From: an uncultured Lachnospiraceae bacterium
GTDB taxonomy: Bacteria > Bacillota > Clostridia > Lachnospirales > Lachnospiraceae
Length of the DNA: 48,967 nt
Assembly (NCBI GenBank): GCA_934402515.1
Contig: CAKRTZ010000014.1
Coordinates: forward strand, 1-48,967
Direction of reading: 5' to 3'
Shown here: one piece after another, positions 32,141 to 40,666 of the stretch
Numbering within the stretch: position 1 is the stretch's first letter
Layout of the letters: every line of letters starts with the position of its first letter
Notes under the pieces: model-generated
Seen by the model: only the letters and a program-made list of their open reading frames with translations
What the model was told of the DNA's origin: nothing
Databases searched by the model: none
Made by a program: the position numbers and the translations under genes

Positions 32141-33907
32141 TTAGAAGTCCTCCTTTCCTACACAGTCTGCGACTTCGCGTTCCAGCTCTTTCATAACAGA
32201 CTCATATTCTTCATCCAGATTTGGTTCTAAGGTATATTTGTAACGGCCAATCTTCTCGCGGACAGGCATCTTAATCAGTGCATTCACACTGGCACCATTG
32301 CCCAGTGCCTCTTTGCCCTGCTCATAGAAAGCAACTACCAGGCGCATCATCAGTAACTGTTTCTTCAGGGAAGAATAGGTATCCACCTCATGGAAGGAGT
32401 TCTGGTGCAGGAAGTCCTCACGGATGGAACGGGCTGCCTCCATTTTCAGACGATCCGGTGCAGACAGTGCATCCATACCTACCATCTTTACAATTTCCTC
32501 CAGCTCTGCCTCGTCCTGCAACAGACTCATCAGTTTCTGACGCTCCTGCATCCAGTCAGGGGATACGTTTTCCTCAAACCAGCCGCTGATGTTGTCCAGA
32601 TACAGGGAATAACTGGTCAGCCAGTTGATGGCAGGGAAGTGTCTCTTGTAAGCCAGTGCGGAATCCAGTCCCCAGAATACCTTGACGATACGGAGGGTTG
32701 CCTGGGATACGGGCTCGGAAATATCACCACCCGGAGGAGATACGGCACCGATAACGGACAGTGCCCCCTGGCGTCCCTCTTTGCCTAAAGCTACCACAGA
32801 ACCGGCACGCTCATAGAACTGTGCCAGACGGCTGCCCAGGTATGCGGGATAACCTTCCTCACCGGGCATCTCCTCCAGACGTCCGGACATCTCACGAAGT
32901 GCCTCTGCCCAACGGGAGGTGGAGTCTGCCATCAATGCAACGGAATAACCCATGTCACGGAAATACTCTGCAATGGTAATACCGGTGTAAATGGATGCCT
33001 CACGGGCTGCTACCGGCATATCGGAGGTATTGGCGATAAGAACGGTACGCTCCATCAGGGAGTTGCCGGTTTTCGGGTCTTTCAGTTCCGGGAACTCGTT
33101 CAGTACATCGGTCATCTCGTTACCACGCTCGCCGCAGCCGATGTAAACCACGATATCTGCCTCTGCCCATTTTGCCAGCTGGTGCTGGATAACTGTTTTA
33201 CCGGAACCGAAGGGTCCGGGTACCGCTGCCACACCGCCCTTTGCGATGGGGAAGAAAGTATCTACCACACGCTGACCGGTTACAAGCGGGGTAGAAAGAG
33301 GTAATTTCTTGGCGTAAGGACGTCCCTTACGAACCGGCCACTTCTGCATCATGGTAATCTCTTTGTCACCGGATGCAGTTTCCAGAATCGCTACGGTCTC
33401 CTCTACGGTAAACTCGCCCTCACGAATCTCTTTGATTTTGCCCTTCATGCCATAGGGAATCATAATCTTATGGTTGACAATGGCGGTCTCCTGGACGGTA
33501 CCGATGATATCGCCAGCCTCCACCTCATCGCCCACTGCCGCACAGGGCACGAAGTTCCATTTTTTCTCTCTCTTTAAGGAGGCTACTTCCACGCCTCGCT
33601 TTAAGTTGTTACCTGACACCTTCATGATGTCATCAAGCGGTCTCTGAATACCGTCATAGATGCTGGTAATCAGTCCAGGCCCCAGTTCTACGGAAAGAGG
33701 TACCTCCGTAGACTCTACCGGCTCACCCGGTCCCAGTCCCGATGTCTCCTCGTAAACCTGGATGGATGCCTGGTCACCGTGCATCTCGATAATTTCTCCA
33801 ATCAGTCTCTGCTTACTTACACGGACCACATCGTACATATTTGCGTCGCGCATTCCCTCTGCAATTACGAGAGGTCCTGCTACTTTTTTAATCACGCCGC
33901 TGCTCAT
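32141..33907 (-). CDS. ntpA: V-type ATP synthase catalytic subunit A
   Basis: 588 aa, as usual for A subunits. The P-loop GPFGSGKT is at about 231-238; other catalytic-site segments are YIGCGERGNEMTDVL, MADSTSRWAEALREMSGRLEEMPGEEGYPAYL and VSPPGGDISEPV. The insert characteristic of A subunits (about 110-190, with NHKIMIPYGMKGKIKEI) is present. The frame includes a GTG four codons earlier (33919), but that lies directly on the purine-rich SD; the ATG at 33907, 8 nt after GGTGA, fits better and gives the standard MSSGVIKKVAGPLV N-terminus. It overlaps the end of subunit F. Confidence 0.97.
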   Translation of the reverse strand: MSSGVIKKVAGPLVIAEGMRDANMYDVVRVSKQRLIGEIIEMHGDQASIQVYEETSGLGPGEPVESTEVPLSVELGPGLITSIYDGIQRPLDDIMKVSGNNLKRGVEVASLKREKKWNFVPCAAVGDEVEAGDIIGTVQETAIVNHKIMIPYGMKGKIKEIREGEFTVEETVAILETASGDKEITMMQKWPVRKGRPYAKKLPLSTPLVTGQRVVDTFFPIAKGGVAAVPGPFGSGKTVIQHQLAKWAEADIVVYIGCGERGNEMTDVLNEFPELKDPKTGNSLMERTVLIANTSDMPVAAREASIYTGITIAEYFRDMGYSVALMADSTSRWAEALREMSGRLEEMPGEEGYPAYLGSRLAQFYERAGSVVALGKEGRQGALSVIGAVSPPGGDISEPVSQATLRIVKVFWGLDSALAYKRHFPAINWLTSYSLYLDNISGWFEENVSPDWMQERQKLMSLLQDEAELEEIVKMVGMDALSAPDRLKMEAARSIREDFLHQNSFHEVDTYSSLKKQLLMMRLVVAFYEQGKEALGNGASVNALIKMPVREKIGRYKYTLEPNLDEEYESVMKELEREVADCVGKEDF

Positions 33908-34253
33908 CGTTGTAGTCACCCACCTTTCCTAATGATTCTTGTCCGAACAGAATATCGGAACCGACAGCCTTTTCCACATTGAGGCTCACGCCCTTCACAC
34001 CTGCACCGGTGTTGCCGGATACGCCCGGAATCAGAATGATTGCCGGAATCATGCTCTCTTTATAGCGGTTGATTTCCCGCTCGATCTCTGCTGCCAGACT
34101 TTCTGTCACATAAATAACTGCGTACTGGTTCTCCGCCAGCCGCCGCAAGGTCTGCTCGCCCTCCTTGGGGGAGTCCACAGGGAATGTATCCAGTCCCAGT
34201 GACGCAAAGCCGTAAACACTTGCATAATCACCCAAGACAGCTATCTTATACAT
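33888..34253 (-). CDS. ntpG: V-type ATP synthase subunit F
   Basis: 121 aa; a little longer than the usual 100-110 because of its C-terminus. Subunit F caps the D shaft and modulates rotation. MYKIAVLGDYASVYGFASLGLD is the typical start, followed by the alternating strand-helix fold with YAVIYVTESLAAEI and PAIILIPGVSGNTGAGVKGV. Its start overlaps the end of subunit C by 8 nt, and its end overlaps the subunit A start by 20 nt, so translation is probably coupled. Named ntpG in Enterococcus hirae nomenclature. Confidence 0.94.
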   Translation of the reverse strand: MYKIAVLGDYASVYGFASLGLDTFPVDSPKEGEQTLRRLAENQYAVIYVTESLAAEIEREINRYKESMIPAIILIPGVSGNTGAGVKGVSLNVEKAVGSDILFGQESLGKVGDYNDEQRRD

Positions 34254-35217
34254 ACATTTCCCTTACCCTTTCCCGGATGGCATCATCCCCCAGCCCGTTC
34301 TGTTTACAGGTCAGGATGATACGAACCGTCTTAATCTCGTTCTCTCTCCCCAATACATAGCCCACCAGAGGCCCGATGGAGAAGGGATTGGTTTTCTGAG
34401 GCTTGATTGCCTCAATCATGTGGTTGTCACACCATCTCTCAAAAGCGGAGTAGGAGCGTTTCAACTGTTCCACCGCATCCCGGTAGCCGTTTCCCTCCAG
34501 ATATTCGTAGAGGGCGCTTTCCCCAGCCAGTGCCGCTTTCGCCAGGTTTTCCACATTCAGGCTGTCACATTCCGCCATGGATCGCATCATAAACTCCCTT
34601 GATTTGCCCGTCTTGCAGGAGCGCACCGCGATTTTGATATCTGCCAGTGCCACGGTGGTCTCCGCGTAGGTGCGGATGACCTCGGTGTGGGATGCTTTTC
34701 CCGCCTTGCGGATTGCTTTCAGACAAGCCTGGTCAATGATGCAGTCACAAAGCTGACCGTCCCTGGAGTGAAGGAGTGTCTCAAAGGCATCCTTCGCTGC
34801 CTCCTGCATGTTTTCCGGCAGACTGCCAAAGTCCTGCTCCCGGATAAGCTGTTCCAGTTCTTCCGGCGGCATGAAACTGCTCTTATAATAAATGTTTTGT
34901 ACCTTGTCCTTCGTACACACATTTTTGATTGCTGCTTTTAAATTGTGAAACCAGTTGGTATAAAAGAGGATTTCAAAATTACTTCTGTCCACGGACAGCT
35001 CTGCCATCACCTGCCAGATTCGTTCTTCCTCTGTGGTGAGAATACTCTCTGCCGTCTTGTCCTGCTCCGCATCGCCCCATCCTTTTTCCTTGAGGAAATC
35101 CAGACAGGCATCATAGTTTTTGCAGGCGATTAACTGCTCAATGGCAGACGCTGAAAACAGGGACACCTCCAAAGCCCGGATTCGTGCAACCGCATAGGTA
35201 TACTTTACATCAGACAT
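34246..35217 (-). CDS. ntpC: V-type ATP synthase subunit C
   Basis: 323 aa. Subunit C (d-type) is the funnel connecting the V1 shaft to the rotor ring. It is alpha-helical with three related segments, starting MSDVKYTYAVARIRALEVSLFSASAIEQLIACKNYDACLDFLKEKGW; the central SNFEILFYTNWFHNLKAAIKNV and C-terminal NPFSIGPLVGYVLGRENEIKTVRIILTCKQNGL are typical. Start ATG 35217 lies 21 nt after subunit E, with the SD AAGGAGGTAACAG immediately before it. Confidence 0.95.
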   Translation of the reverse strand: MSDVKYTYAVARIRALEVSLFSASAIEQLIACKNYDACLDFLKEKGWGDAEQDKTAESILTTEEERIWQVMAELSVDRSNFEILFYTNWFHNLKAAIKNVCTKDKVQNIYYKSSFMPPEELEQLIREQDFGSLPENMQEAAKDAFETLLHSRDGQLCDCIIDQACLKAIRKAGKASHTEVIRTYAETTVALADIKIAVRSCKTGKSREFMMRSMAECDSLNVENLAKAALAGESALYEYLEGNGYRDAVEQLKRSYSAFERWCDNHMIEAIKPQKTNPFSIGPLVGYVLGRENEIKTVRIILTCKQNGLGDDAIRERVREMYV

Positions 35218-35238
35218 CTGTTACCTCCTTCTGCGATT

Positions 35239-35853
35239 TCATGAATGAAATAATTTCTTGTAGGCGATATCCTGCAACTGCTCTTTTTTCGCGGAAAATA
35301 ATGCACGGAGTGTGCAGTTCTCCTCGATGCTGGTATCGTTTCCCGTTCCCTCATAAACCAGGATAAAGCCATTCTCCACCGGACGGGTGGCAGGCATCAG
35401 CTCCAGGCTGCCGCCCTTTGCTCCTGCAATTTTGGAGATTGATTCACGGAAACTTTCCGGCATTCTGTCCAAATCTGCTTTAGAAAAGTAAATCTGGCCT
35501 TTTTCCGGCTGTACATAGCACTCCAGTGCCTTTTCCAGAAGGGCGAAATATTCCGGGGCATCTGCCTTTGCAATCTGCTCATAGGCATGCTCTATCACCT
35601 CAGAAATGAGGTCCTGTTTCGCCGTAAGTAATGCCGTTCTGTGACGCAGTTCCATGGAGGACTCCACGCGCTCCTCCATGAAGGCTCTTGCCTTCTGACG
35701 CTTTGCATCGTCCTGTGCCTCCATCTGTGCGCATTGGGCTTTTGCCTCCTCTAAGAGTGCATTTGCCTGCTCTTTGGCATCGTCCGTCTTTTCCTGTGCA
35801 GCAGCACGGCTCTCCTCCTCAATCTGGCTTATCATTTTCTCTAATCCAGTCAT
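35239..35853 (-). CDS. ntpE: V-type ATP synthase subunit E
   Basis: 204 aa. Forms the outer (peripheral) stalk with the coiled-coil H/G subunit. The first 75 residues (TGLEKMISQIEEESRAAAQEKTDDAKEQANALLEEAKAQCAQMEAQ...) form a long helix, followed by a compact C-terminal domain that binds the top of A3B3. GFILVYEGTGNDTSIEENCTLRALFSAKKEQLQDIAYKKLF is the recognisable C-terminal stretch. Length and gene order (K-E-C) match the family. Confidence 0.93.
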   Translation of the reverse strand: MTGLEKMISQIEEESRAAAQEKTDDAKEQANALLEEAKAQCAQMEAQDDAKRQKARAFMEERVESSMELRHRTALLTAKQDLISEVIEHAYEQIAKADAPEYFALLEKALECYVQPEKGQIYFSKADLDRMPESFRESISKIAGAKGGSLELMPATRPVENGFILVYEGTGNDTSIEENCTLRALFSAKKEQLQDIAYKKLFHS

Positions 35854-35880
35854 ACGCTGCTCTTCCTTTCCCGTTTCCGC

Positions 35881-36351
35881 TTATACCTGAATACCGATAA
35901 CTGCCAGAATGGAAATCAGAAGGGACAGGATTGCGTAGGTCTCAACCATGGCAGGGAAAAGCATTGCTTTACCGAACTGCTCCGGTTTCTTTGCGATGAT
36001 GCCCATGGCAGCTACAGAGGTTTTGCCCTGTAAGATCGCGGAAACAAGACCAGCGATAGCGATAGGCAGGCAAGCCATGAATAATAACAGGCCGGTGGAA
36101 ACGCTGATGTCTGCTGCGTTGCCGCCCATAATGCCGATTTTGGATAAAACAAGGAAAGCAACTAACAGTCCATAAATACCCTGTGTACCGGGTAACAGCT
36201 GCATAATCAGTACCTTCGCAAATTTACCGGGATCCTCGGTAACGACACCGCTGGCTGCCTGACCTGCCACGCCAACACCGTACGCAGAACCACAACATGC
36301 CAGTCCTACTGCCAAAGCTGCTCCTAATAATGCCCATACAATTCCGTTCAT
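35881..36351 (-). CDS. ntpK: V-type ATP synthase rotor ring subunit K
   Basis: 156 aa with four membrane helices, i.e. a two-hairpin (duplicated) proteolipid. QLLPGTQGIYG (51-61) and PAMVETYAIL (133-142) are the ion-site segments. Leu53, Thr56, Gln57, Gln108 (ILQGK) and Glu137 line up with the Na+ ligands known from the E. hirae NtpK ring, so Na+ rather than H+ is a reasonable inference. Its ATG overlaps the subunit I stop in a 4-nt ATGA (36348-36351). Confidence 0.97.
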   Translation of the reverse strand: MNGIVWALLGAALAVGLACCGSAYGVGVAGQAASGVVTEDPGKFAKVLIMQLLPGTQGIYGLLVAFLVLSKIGIMGGNAADISVSTGLLLFMACLPIAIAGLVSAILQGKTSVAAMGIIAKKPEQFGKAMLFPAMVETYAILSLLISILAVIGIQV

Positions 36352-38369
36352 GATTTTACTTCCTCCTTAAAATCAAAGTATTTTGTATTCTGTTGAAACG
36401 GGGTGAAGGCTTTTCCGCCACCCTCATAAAATTTACCGTAGAACTCTACATATTGCAGTCGGCTGGTATGCACATAGGCACCCAGCAGGTTAATTGCCAT
36501 ATTGAAGGTATGTCCTACTACAAAGACAAGAATAAATAAGATAACACCGGGGATGCTGTCACCCAGCATGGCTCCCATCTGGTTAAATACGGATGCCATA
36601 ACACCGGTGGCAAGTCCTAATGCCAGCAGTCGGGAATAGGATAAGGCGTCGGACAGCCAGCTTGTAATGCCGTAGAGTCCGTAAGCACCTAACGCCAGAC
36701 GAAGTCCGGGGTTCTTTTTGTCCCTGCCTGCGGTGAGCAGAATGCCCAGTGCGCCTCCTCCTGCCAGAATTTTGGATAAGAGGACAACCGATGACGGCAG
36801 TACCACCTTACTTCCTGCGATTCCTGCAAAGATATCGCTGGGAACTAACAGTAACACCAGTCCGATTAACAGACAGAACCAGAAGATAATGTCACAGACA
36901 AAATCCCAGATTTTGCCATCCCGGCAAAGCATGTAGCCCTTGAGTCCCAGTCCCACCAGCATGTGAACCAGTCCCACAGCCAGGGAGAACAGCAACAGCC
37001 GCATGGGGTCATTTAAGGGTGCGAACCACACAGCGGGAAGGGATACCTTGTGGTGGAAAAAGGTTTCCGATATGACATCCACCGCATCTCCGAAGAAGCC
37101 GCCAAACATGACGCCCCAGAAGAAGGTGGAAAATCCACAATAGAAAAACAGTTTGAGAAATTTCCTGGTGGACTCTGCCATGTTGGGAAATTTCTTTAAC
37201 ACAATGCCGCATCCGATAATCATAATCAAGCCATAGGCTGCATCGGAAAGCATCATGCCAAATAAAAAGACATAAAAGATGGAGGTCACAAAGGTAGGGT
37301 CAAACTCACCTTTGCCGGGAAGTCCGAAGGACTCCACCACGCTCTCCACGGAATCGGAAAAGCCGTTATTCTTTAAGAGAATCGGTGCCTGTTCCTCCTC
37401 CTTGACGGCACTGATTTCCACCAGTGCGTCAAATTTCTGTTCCATTTCCTTTGCTACCGCATCTGCCCTGCCAGCCGGTACATAGCCGCTGACACCGAAG
37501 GTGTACTTCGTCTGGGGAAGTTTCGCAAGAACCTTGTATTTCTCTGCCCTTGCCCGGTAGTAATCTGCCACCAGCCGGATGTCCTCCCGCTGACCTGCAT
37601 ACTCACGAATCAACTCCTCCAACACCGTTATCTGTTCCTGATGTTCGGTGATCTGCTGTTCGTAGTCCTCCTGCAGTTTCGCCGGAATCTCTCTGGATAC
37701 TGCGGAAGGTCTGATAAATCCCATGCAGCGCAGGATTTCCTCTAACTGTGACTGCTGGGGTTTCATACATACGATGGTAAGGTACACATAATCCTTGTCC
37801 GTGGAGACAACCTCCACCTCGTATGCCTCAAGCTCCGGCGCTTTCTGCGCCACTTCCTCCATGATGCTCTCCCGCGTGGTTCCGCTTGGCATCATGCCTG
37901 CCATGAAAGCAGTTTTCTTTGTTCCCGCAAAGGAAAGCGGTACCTGCAGGGAAAGCCATGGTGTCAGGCTCTCCATCTGGGTCTGGATTCTGAGAATCTC
38001 TGCACGGTGTTCCCCAATCTCCCTGTCGAGGTCGAGAATCTTGCGGATATCCTCAATTTTCTGGGTTTTCGTCTTTTCGATTTCCCTTATCCGGGAAATG
38101 CTCTGACACTTTTTGCCCTCAAGAGACGCCAGAAATGATTTATTTTCCGGCTGGTACTTGTCCAGGACTTCCAGCGCCGCCTCAGCTTGTCCGGCTCTCT
38201 TTTCAAAAGAGGCTCTCGCCGCCGCGGTATCCATGTGCTCATAACCGCTGTCGTCTTCCAGTCCGATGTTGATTTCTACCACACCGAGCTGCTGCAGACG
38301 TTCCAAAATTGCTTTTCGATTGCTTTTCCATGCGCAGATATTGATTCTACACATCTGCAATACTGCCAT
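36348..38369 (-). CDS. ntpI: V-type ATP synthase stator subunit I (a-type)
   Basis: 673 aa. The N-terminal half (to about 330) is soluble with coiled coil and links to the peripheral stalks. The C-terminal half has about seven to eight membrane helices forming the ion half-channels. The two key arginines expected of the a/I family are present: Arg580 in ALSYSRLLALGLATG and Arg637 in HTSRLQYVEFYGKF. Start ATG 38369 follows AGGAGGGATG. It follows the small coiled-coil gene and overlaps ntpK by 4 nt. Confidence 0.97.
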   Translation of the reverse strand: MAVLQMCRINICAWKSNRKAILERLQQLGVVEINIGLEDDSGYEHMDTAAARASFEKRAGQAEAALEVLDKYQPENKSFLASLEGKKCQSISRIREIEKTKTQKIEDIRKILDLDREIGEHRAEILRIQTQMESLTPWLSLQVPLSFAGTKKTAFMAGMMPSGTTRESIMEEVAQKAPELEAYEVEVVSTDKDYVYLTIVCMKPQQSQLEEILRCMGFIRPSAVSREIPAKLQEDYEQQITEHQEQITVLEELIREYAGQREDIRLVADYYRARAEKYKVLAKLPQTKYTFGVSGYVPAGRADAVAKEMEQKFDALVEISAVKEEEQAPILLKNNGFSDSVESVVESFGLPGKGEFDPTFVTSIFYVFLFGMMLSDAAYGLIMIIGCGIVLKKFPNMAESTRKFLKLFFYCGFSTFFWGVMFGGFFGDAVDVISETFFHHKVSLPAVWFAPLNDPMRLLLFSLAVGLVHMLVGLGLKGYMLCRDGKIWDFVCDIIFWFCLLIGLVLLLVPSDIFAGIAGSKVVLPSSVVLLSKILAGGGALGILLTAGRDKKNPGLRLALGAYGLYGITSWLSDALSYSRLLALGLATGVMASVFNQMGAMLGDSIPGVILFILVFVVGHTFNMAINLLGAYVHTSRLQYVEFYGKFYEGGGKAFTPFQQNTKYFDFKEEVKS

Positions 38370-38422
38370 GCCGGCATCCCTCCTTTCTATCTTTCCATTT
38401 CGTCAAAGTCTGTCTGTTTTGT

Positions 38423-38731
38423 CTACACCAGATTTTCAAGGATTGCTGCAATGGCGTCCTTTTCATTCTGTAAGGCTGCCTGCCGCATGCCGGCAATTTC
38501 TGCCGATGATTTGGTTTCCTGATCTTCCTTTAAGACTGCCTCCTGCTGTCTTATGGATTCCTCCTGTTTCTTATCGAGCTGCCTGCTCTTTTCCTGAGCC
38601 TGCTGTTTCATCGCTTTGGCATCTGCCTTCGCCTGCTCTAAAATGACTGCTGCCTCCTCCTCTGCTTTCTGCAGTAAACCGGCTGCTCCTTCTTCCGCAG
38701 ACTTAATGGACTTTAAAGTTTCCTCAAGCAC
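38423..38731 (-). CDS. ntpF: V-type ATP synthase peripheral-stalk coiled-coil subunit (G/H type)
   Basis: 102 aa, almost entirely a charged helix rich in Ala, Glu, Lys and Gln (LLQKAEEEAAVILEQAKADAKAMKQQAQEKSRQ), as expected for the long partner helix of subunit E in the peripheral stalk. The frame continues upstream to 38824, but the GTG at 38731 follows an excellent AAAGGTGGTGA and gives LEETLKSIKSAEE as N-terminus, so it is the likely start. It is the first gene of the operon, in the position of E. hirae ntpF. The upstream extension would run through the leader hairpin, arguing against it. Confidence 0.88.
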   Translation of the reverse strand: MLEETLKSIKSAEEGAAGLLQKAEEEAAVILEQAKADAKAMKQQAQEKSRQLDKKQEESIRQQEAVLKEDQETKSSAEIAGMRQAALQNEKDAIAAILENLV

Positions 38732-38761
38732 TGTTTCACCACCTTTTATAAATAAATTTTC

Positions 38762-38800
38762 GTAACGATTCCCCCTGTTTGCATGGCTCTGAATCGTTAC
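38762..38800 (-). repeat. Leader hairpin of the V-ATPase operon
   Basis: A perfect 10-bp inverted repeat, GTAACGATTC (38762-38771) and GAATCGTTAC (38791-38800), encloses a 19-nt loop. It lies between the predicted promoter and the first V-ATPase gene and so should be in the mRNA leader. It resembles the palindrome at 187-222. Confidence 0.75.
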
Positions 38801-38839
38801 AAATTGTCTAAAATGTACACTCAATAATAGTCTAATTCT

Positions 38840-38867
38840 ATCATAAAATCACTGAATATACAATCAA
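38840..38867 (-). promoter_or_regulatory. Promoter of the V-ATPase operon
   Basis: On the minus strand TTGATT (38862-38867), a 16-nt spacer and TATGAT (38840-38845). The transcript would have a leader of about 100 nt including the hairpin. Confidence 0.6.
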
Positions 38868-38911
38868 AACCAAAATTTTAGTCTTTTTTTAGATACTTTT
38901 TACATTTGTAA

Positions 38912-38941
38912 TTGACAAGAATTCCTACTTTGACGTAACAT
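38912..38941 (+). promoter_or_regulatory. Promoter of the DUF402 gene
   Basis: A perfect TTGACA (38912-38917) and TAACAT (38936-38941) are 18 nt apart, 31 nt before the start codon. Confidence 0.7.
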
Positions 38942-38972
38942 TAGAAAAAGCGTTAAAAGGTAGGTTTGAAAT

Positions 38973-39449
38973 ATGATTTTAAATCCGGTTCTTTATCGCA
39001 GACGATTGATTCCCAACGAATGTATTTTATTAAAAGATGATGTTATTTTGTCCTGTACGGATAACATTATTCTCACAGAATGGAATGCGCTCCGCCCCAA
39101 AAAAGATTTGCATCATGGGTTCTCCGCGTATTTTTTGAATGAACACGTAAAGGTCAGTAAATTTTGCAAAGAAGACGGCACCTTTATGTACTGGTATTGC
39201 GATATTGTGGATTATGAAGTAGAGGAGTCTGCTGGCACGGTGACCAGCATTGATTTATGTGTAGATGTGGTTGTTTATCCGGATGGGCATCTGAAGGTGT
39301 TAGATCTGGACGAGCTGGTGCAGGCAAGACGAGAAGGGCTGCTCACCCAGGAACAGATGGAGCACGCGCTCCTTGCCACCGGCGATTTATTAGATGATAT
39401 TTATCATGATCGTTTTCATCAAAAATATACGGGAATGTTTCCTTCGTGA
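38973..39449 (+). CDS. DUF402 family protein
   Basis: 158 aa. The DUF402 beta-barrel fold is indicated by WNALRPKKDLHHGFSAYFLNEHVKVSKFCKEDGTFMYWYCDIVDYEVE and DLCVDVVVYPDGHLKVLDLDEL, with the conserved YWYCDI and VDVVV...DG...V.D.DEL acidic cluster. Family members include nucleoside di- and triphosphate phosphatases (NtdP-like) and RNA-associated proteins; the reaction here is not known. Start ATG 38973 follows AGGTAGG. It is divergent from the V-ATPase operon. The stop codon lies in the loop of its own terminator. Confidence 0.88.
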   Translation: MILNPVLYRRRLIPNECILLKDDVILSCTDNIILTEWNALRPKKDLHHGFSAYFLNEHVKVSKFCKEDGTFMYWYCDIVDYEVEESAGTVTSIDLCVDVVVYPDGHLKVLDLDELVQARREGLLTQEQMEHALLATGDLLDDIYHDRFHQKYTGMFPS

Positions 39450-39465
39450 AACATTCCCGTTTTTC
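39430..39465 (+). terminator. Intrinsic terminator overlapping the end of the DUF402 gene
   Basis: CGGGAATGTTTC (39430-39441) and GAAACATTCCCG (39448-39459) form a perfect 12-bp stem, followed by TTTTTC. The left arm is coding and the TGA stop (39447-39449) spans the loop edge. Confidence 0.9.
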
Positions 39466-39476
39466 ATTTCGTAATA

Positions 39477-40634
39477 TTAATAGAAGATATGACCGCCGAT
39501 GGAGATACCGGTCAGTCCCTCAATGGGTGTACGAAAGTACACACAGTTGCCCACGTTGGTAACTCCCGCCATGGCTTCATCCGCCGCCTGATAACAGCTC
39601 TGGGTAGCTTTTCCTGCTGCCAGAGCCGCTGCCAGCCGTCCGCTTGCCACCGGTGAGAACTGTTTCCGCTGATAAATAACCCCGGTCACGGTGTCCGGGT
39701 AGACAGAACTCAGAACCCGGTTGATGACCACAGCCCCCACCGCTACCTTACCCTCGTAGGGTTCGCCTCCTGCCTCACAATAGATGAGGTTGGCTAACAG
39801 ATAGCGGTCTCCGTCTGCAAAGGTCACCTCCGAAATGTCACGCTTTGCTGAAGATGCTGCCAGAGCAGACAATCGGCGTTCCTCCTCCAGCTGTTTCTTC
39901 AAAGCTGCGATATTCTGATTCTGCAGGGCAATGAGATTTTCGTAGTTTTCTGCTTCTGCCTCCGCTGCATCAATCTCGTTGGCATAGCCTGCGATACTGT
40001 TTGCCGTCTGACTCACTAATCCGCTGACTTTACTCTGTTCCGCCTCCACCTGGACCTTCATATCTCCCAGCTCTGCCAGTTCCGTCTGCAGCTGTTGCTC
40101 CGCCTCTGTTACCTGAGCGCAGGTAGACTGATATTCCTGAAGCAGCTGTTGGTCATATAAATTCACTTCGCTGATATACTCCGCCCGGTTTAACACATCT
40201 CCCAGATTTTCACTGGTAAGCAGCAATTCCAGATAGGAATTTTCTCCCTGTTCATACAGGAATTTAATTCTGGCTTTCATCAGGTCATACTGTTCCTGTT
40301 CCACCTGCTGTGCTTCTTCCAGGGCCGCCTGAGTCTGTACAATATCCGTCTGCTTTATCGCAATCTGGCTTTCCAGTTCGTTCAGATTGTCTCCCACCTG
40401 CTCCAGCTGCTCGTTGAGGTTATTAAGCTGTCCCTTCAGGGCATTCTGGCTGCCCTTTAAGGAATCAATATTCTGGTTGGTATTATCCAGTTTATTTTCT
40501 GTATCTTTTTTTTCCTGCTCCGCCTGATCGATTTTCTCCTGCGTCGTCTGGGCATATGCACTCACCGACATGAAAGCCACAAGAAAAAGTGACACAAGAA
40601 AAACCGCCATATTCTTTTTCCAGGGTCTGGTCAT
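39477..40634 (-). CDS. Secreted coiled-coil cell-wall hydrolase with SleB-type domain
   Basis: 385 aa. A signal peptide (to about residue 28, AYA) is followed by a long coiled coil (about 30-250, rich in Glu, Gln, Leu, Asn), like the regulatory arm of CwlO/PcsB proteins. The C-terminal domain (about 270-385) is of the Hydrolase_2/SleB family: LANLIYCEAGGEPYEGKVAVGAVVINRVLSSVYPDTVTGVIYQRKQFSPV contains the expected catalytic Glu. SleB-type enzymes are lytic transglycosylases acting on spore cortex or cell wall. The ATG at 40634 has GGGAGG about 9 nt upstream and is preferred over a GTG at 40655. It is the last gene of a probable operon with dCMP deaminase, upp and rpiB. Confidence 0.88.
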   Translation of the reverse strand: MTRPWKKNMAVFLVSLFLVAFMSVSAYAQTTQEKIDQAEQEKKDTENKLDNTNQNIDSLKGSQNALKGQLNNLNEQLEQVGDNLNELESQIAIKQTDIVQTQAALEEAQQVEQEQYDLMKARIKFLYEQGENSYLELLLTSENLGDVLNRAEYISEVNLYDQQLLQEYQSTCAQVTEAEQQLQTELAELGDMKVQVEAEQSKVSGLVSQTANSIAGYANEIDAAEAEAENYENLIALQNQNIAALKKQLEEERRLSALAASSAKRDISEVTFADGDRYLLANLIYCEAGGEPYEGKVAVGAVVINRVLSSVYPDTVTGVIYQRKQFSPVASGRLAAALAAGKATQSCYQAADEAMAGVTNVGNCVYFRTPIEGLTGISIGGHIFY

Positions 40635-40666
40635 GTCAGTGATCGCCTCCCACACTTGCCTGCTAT

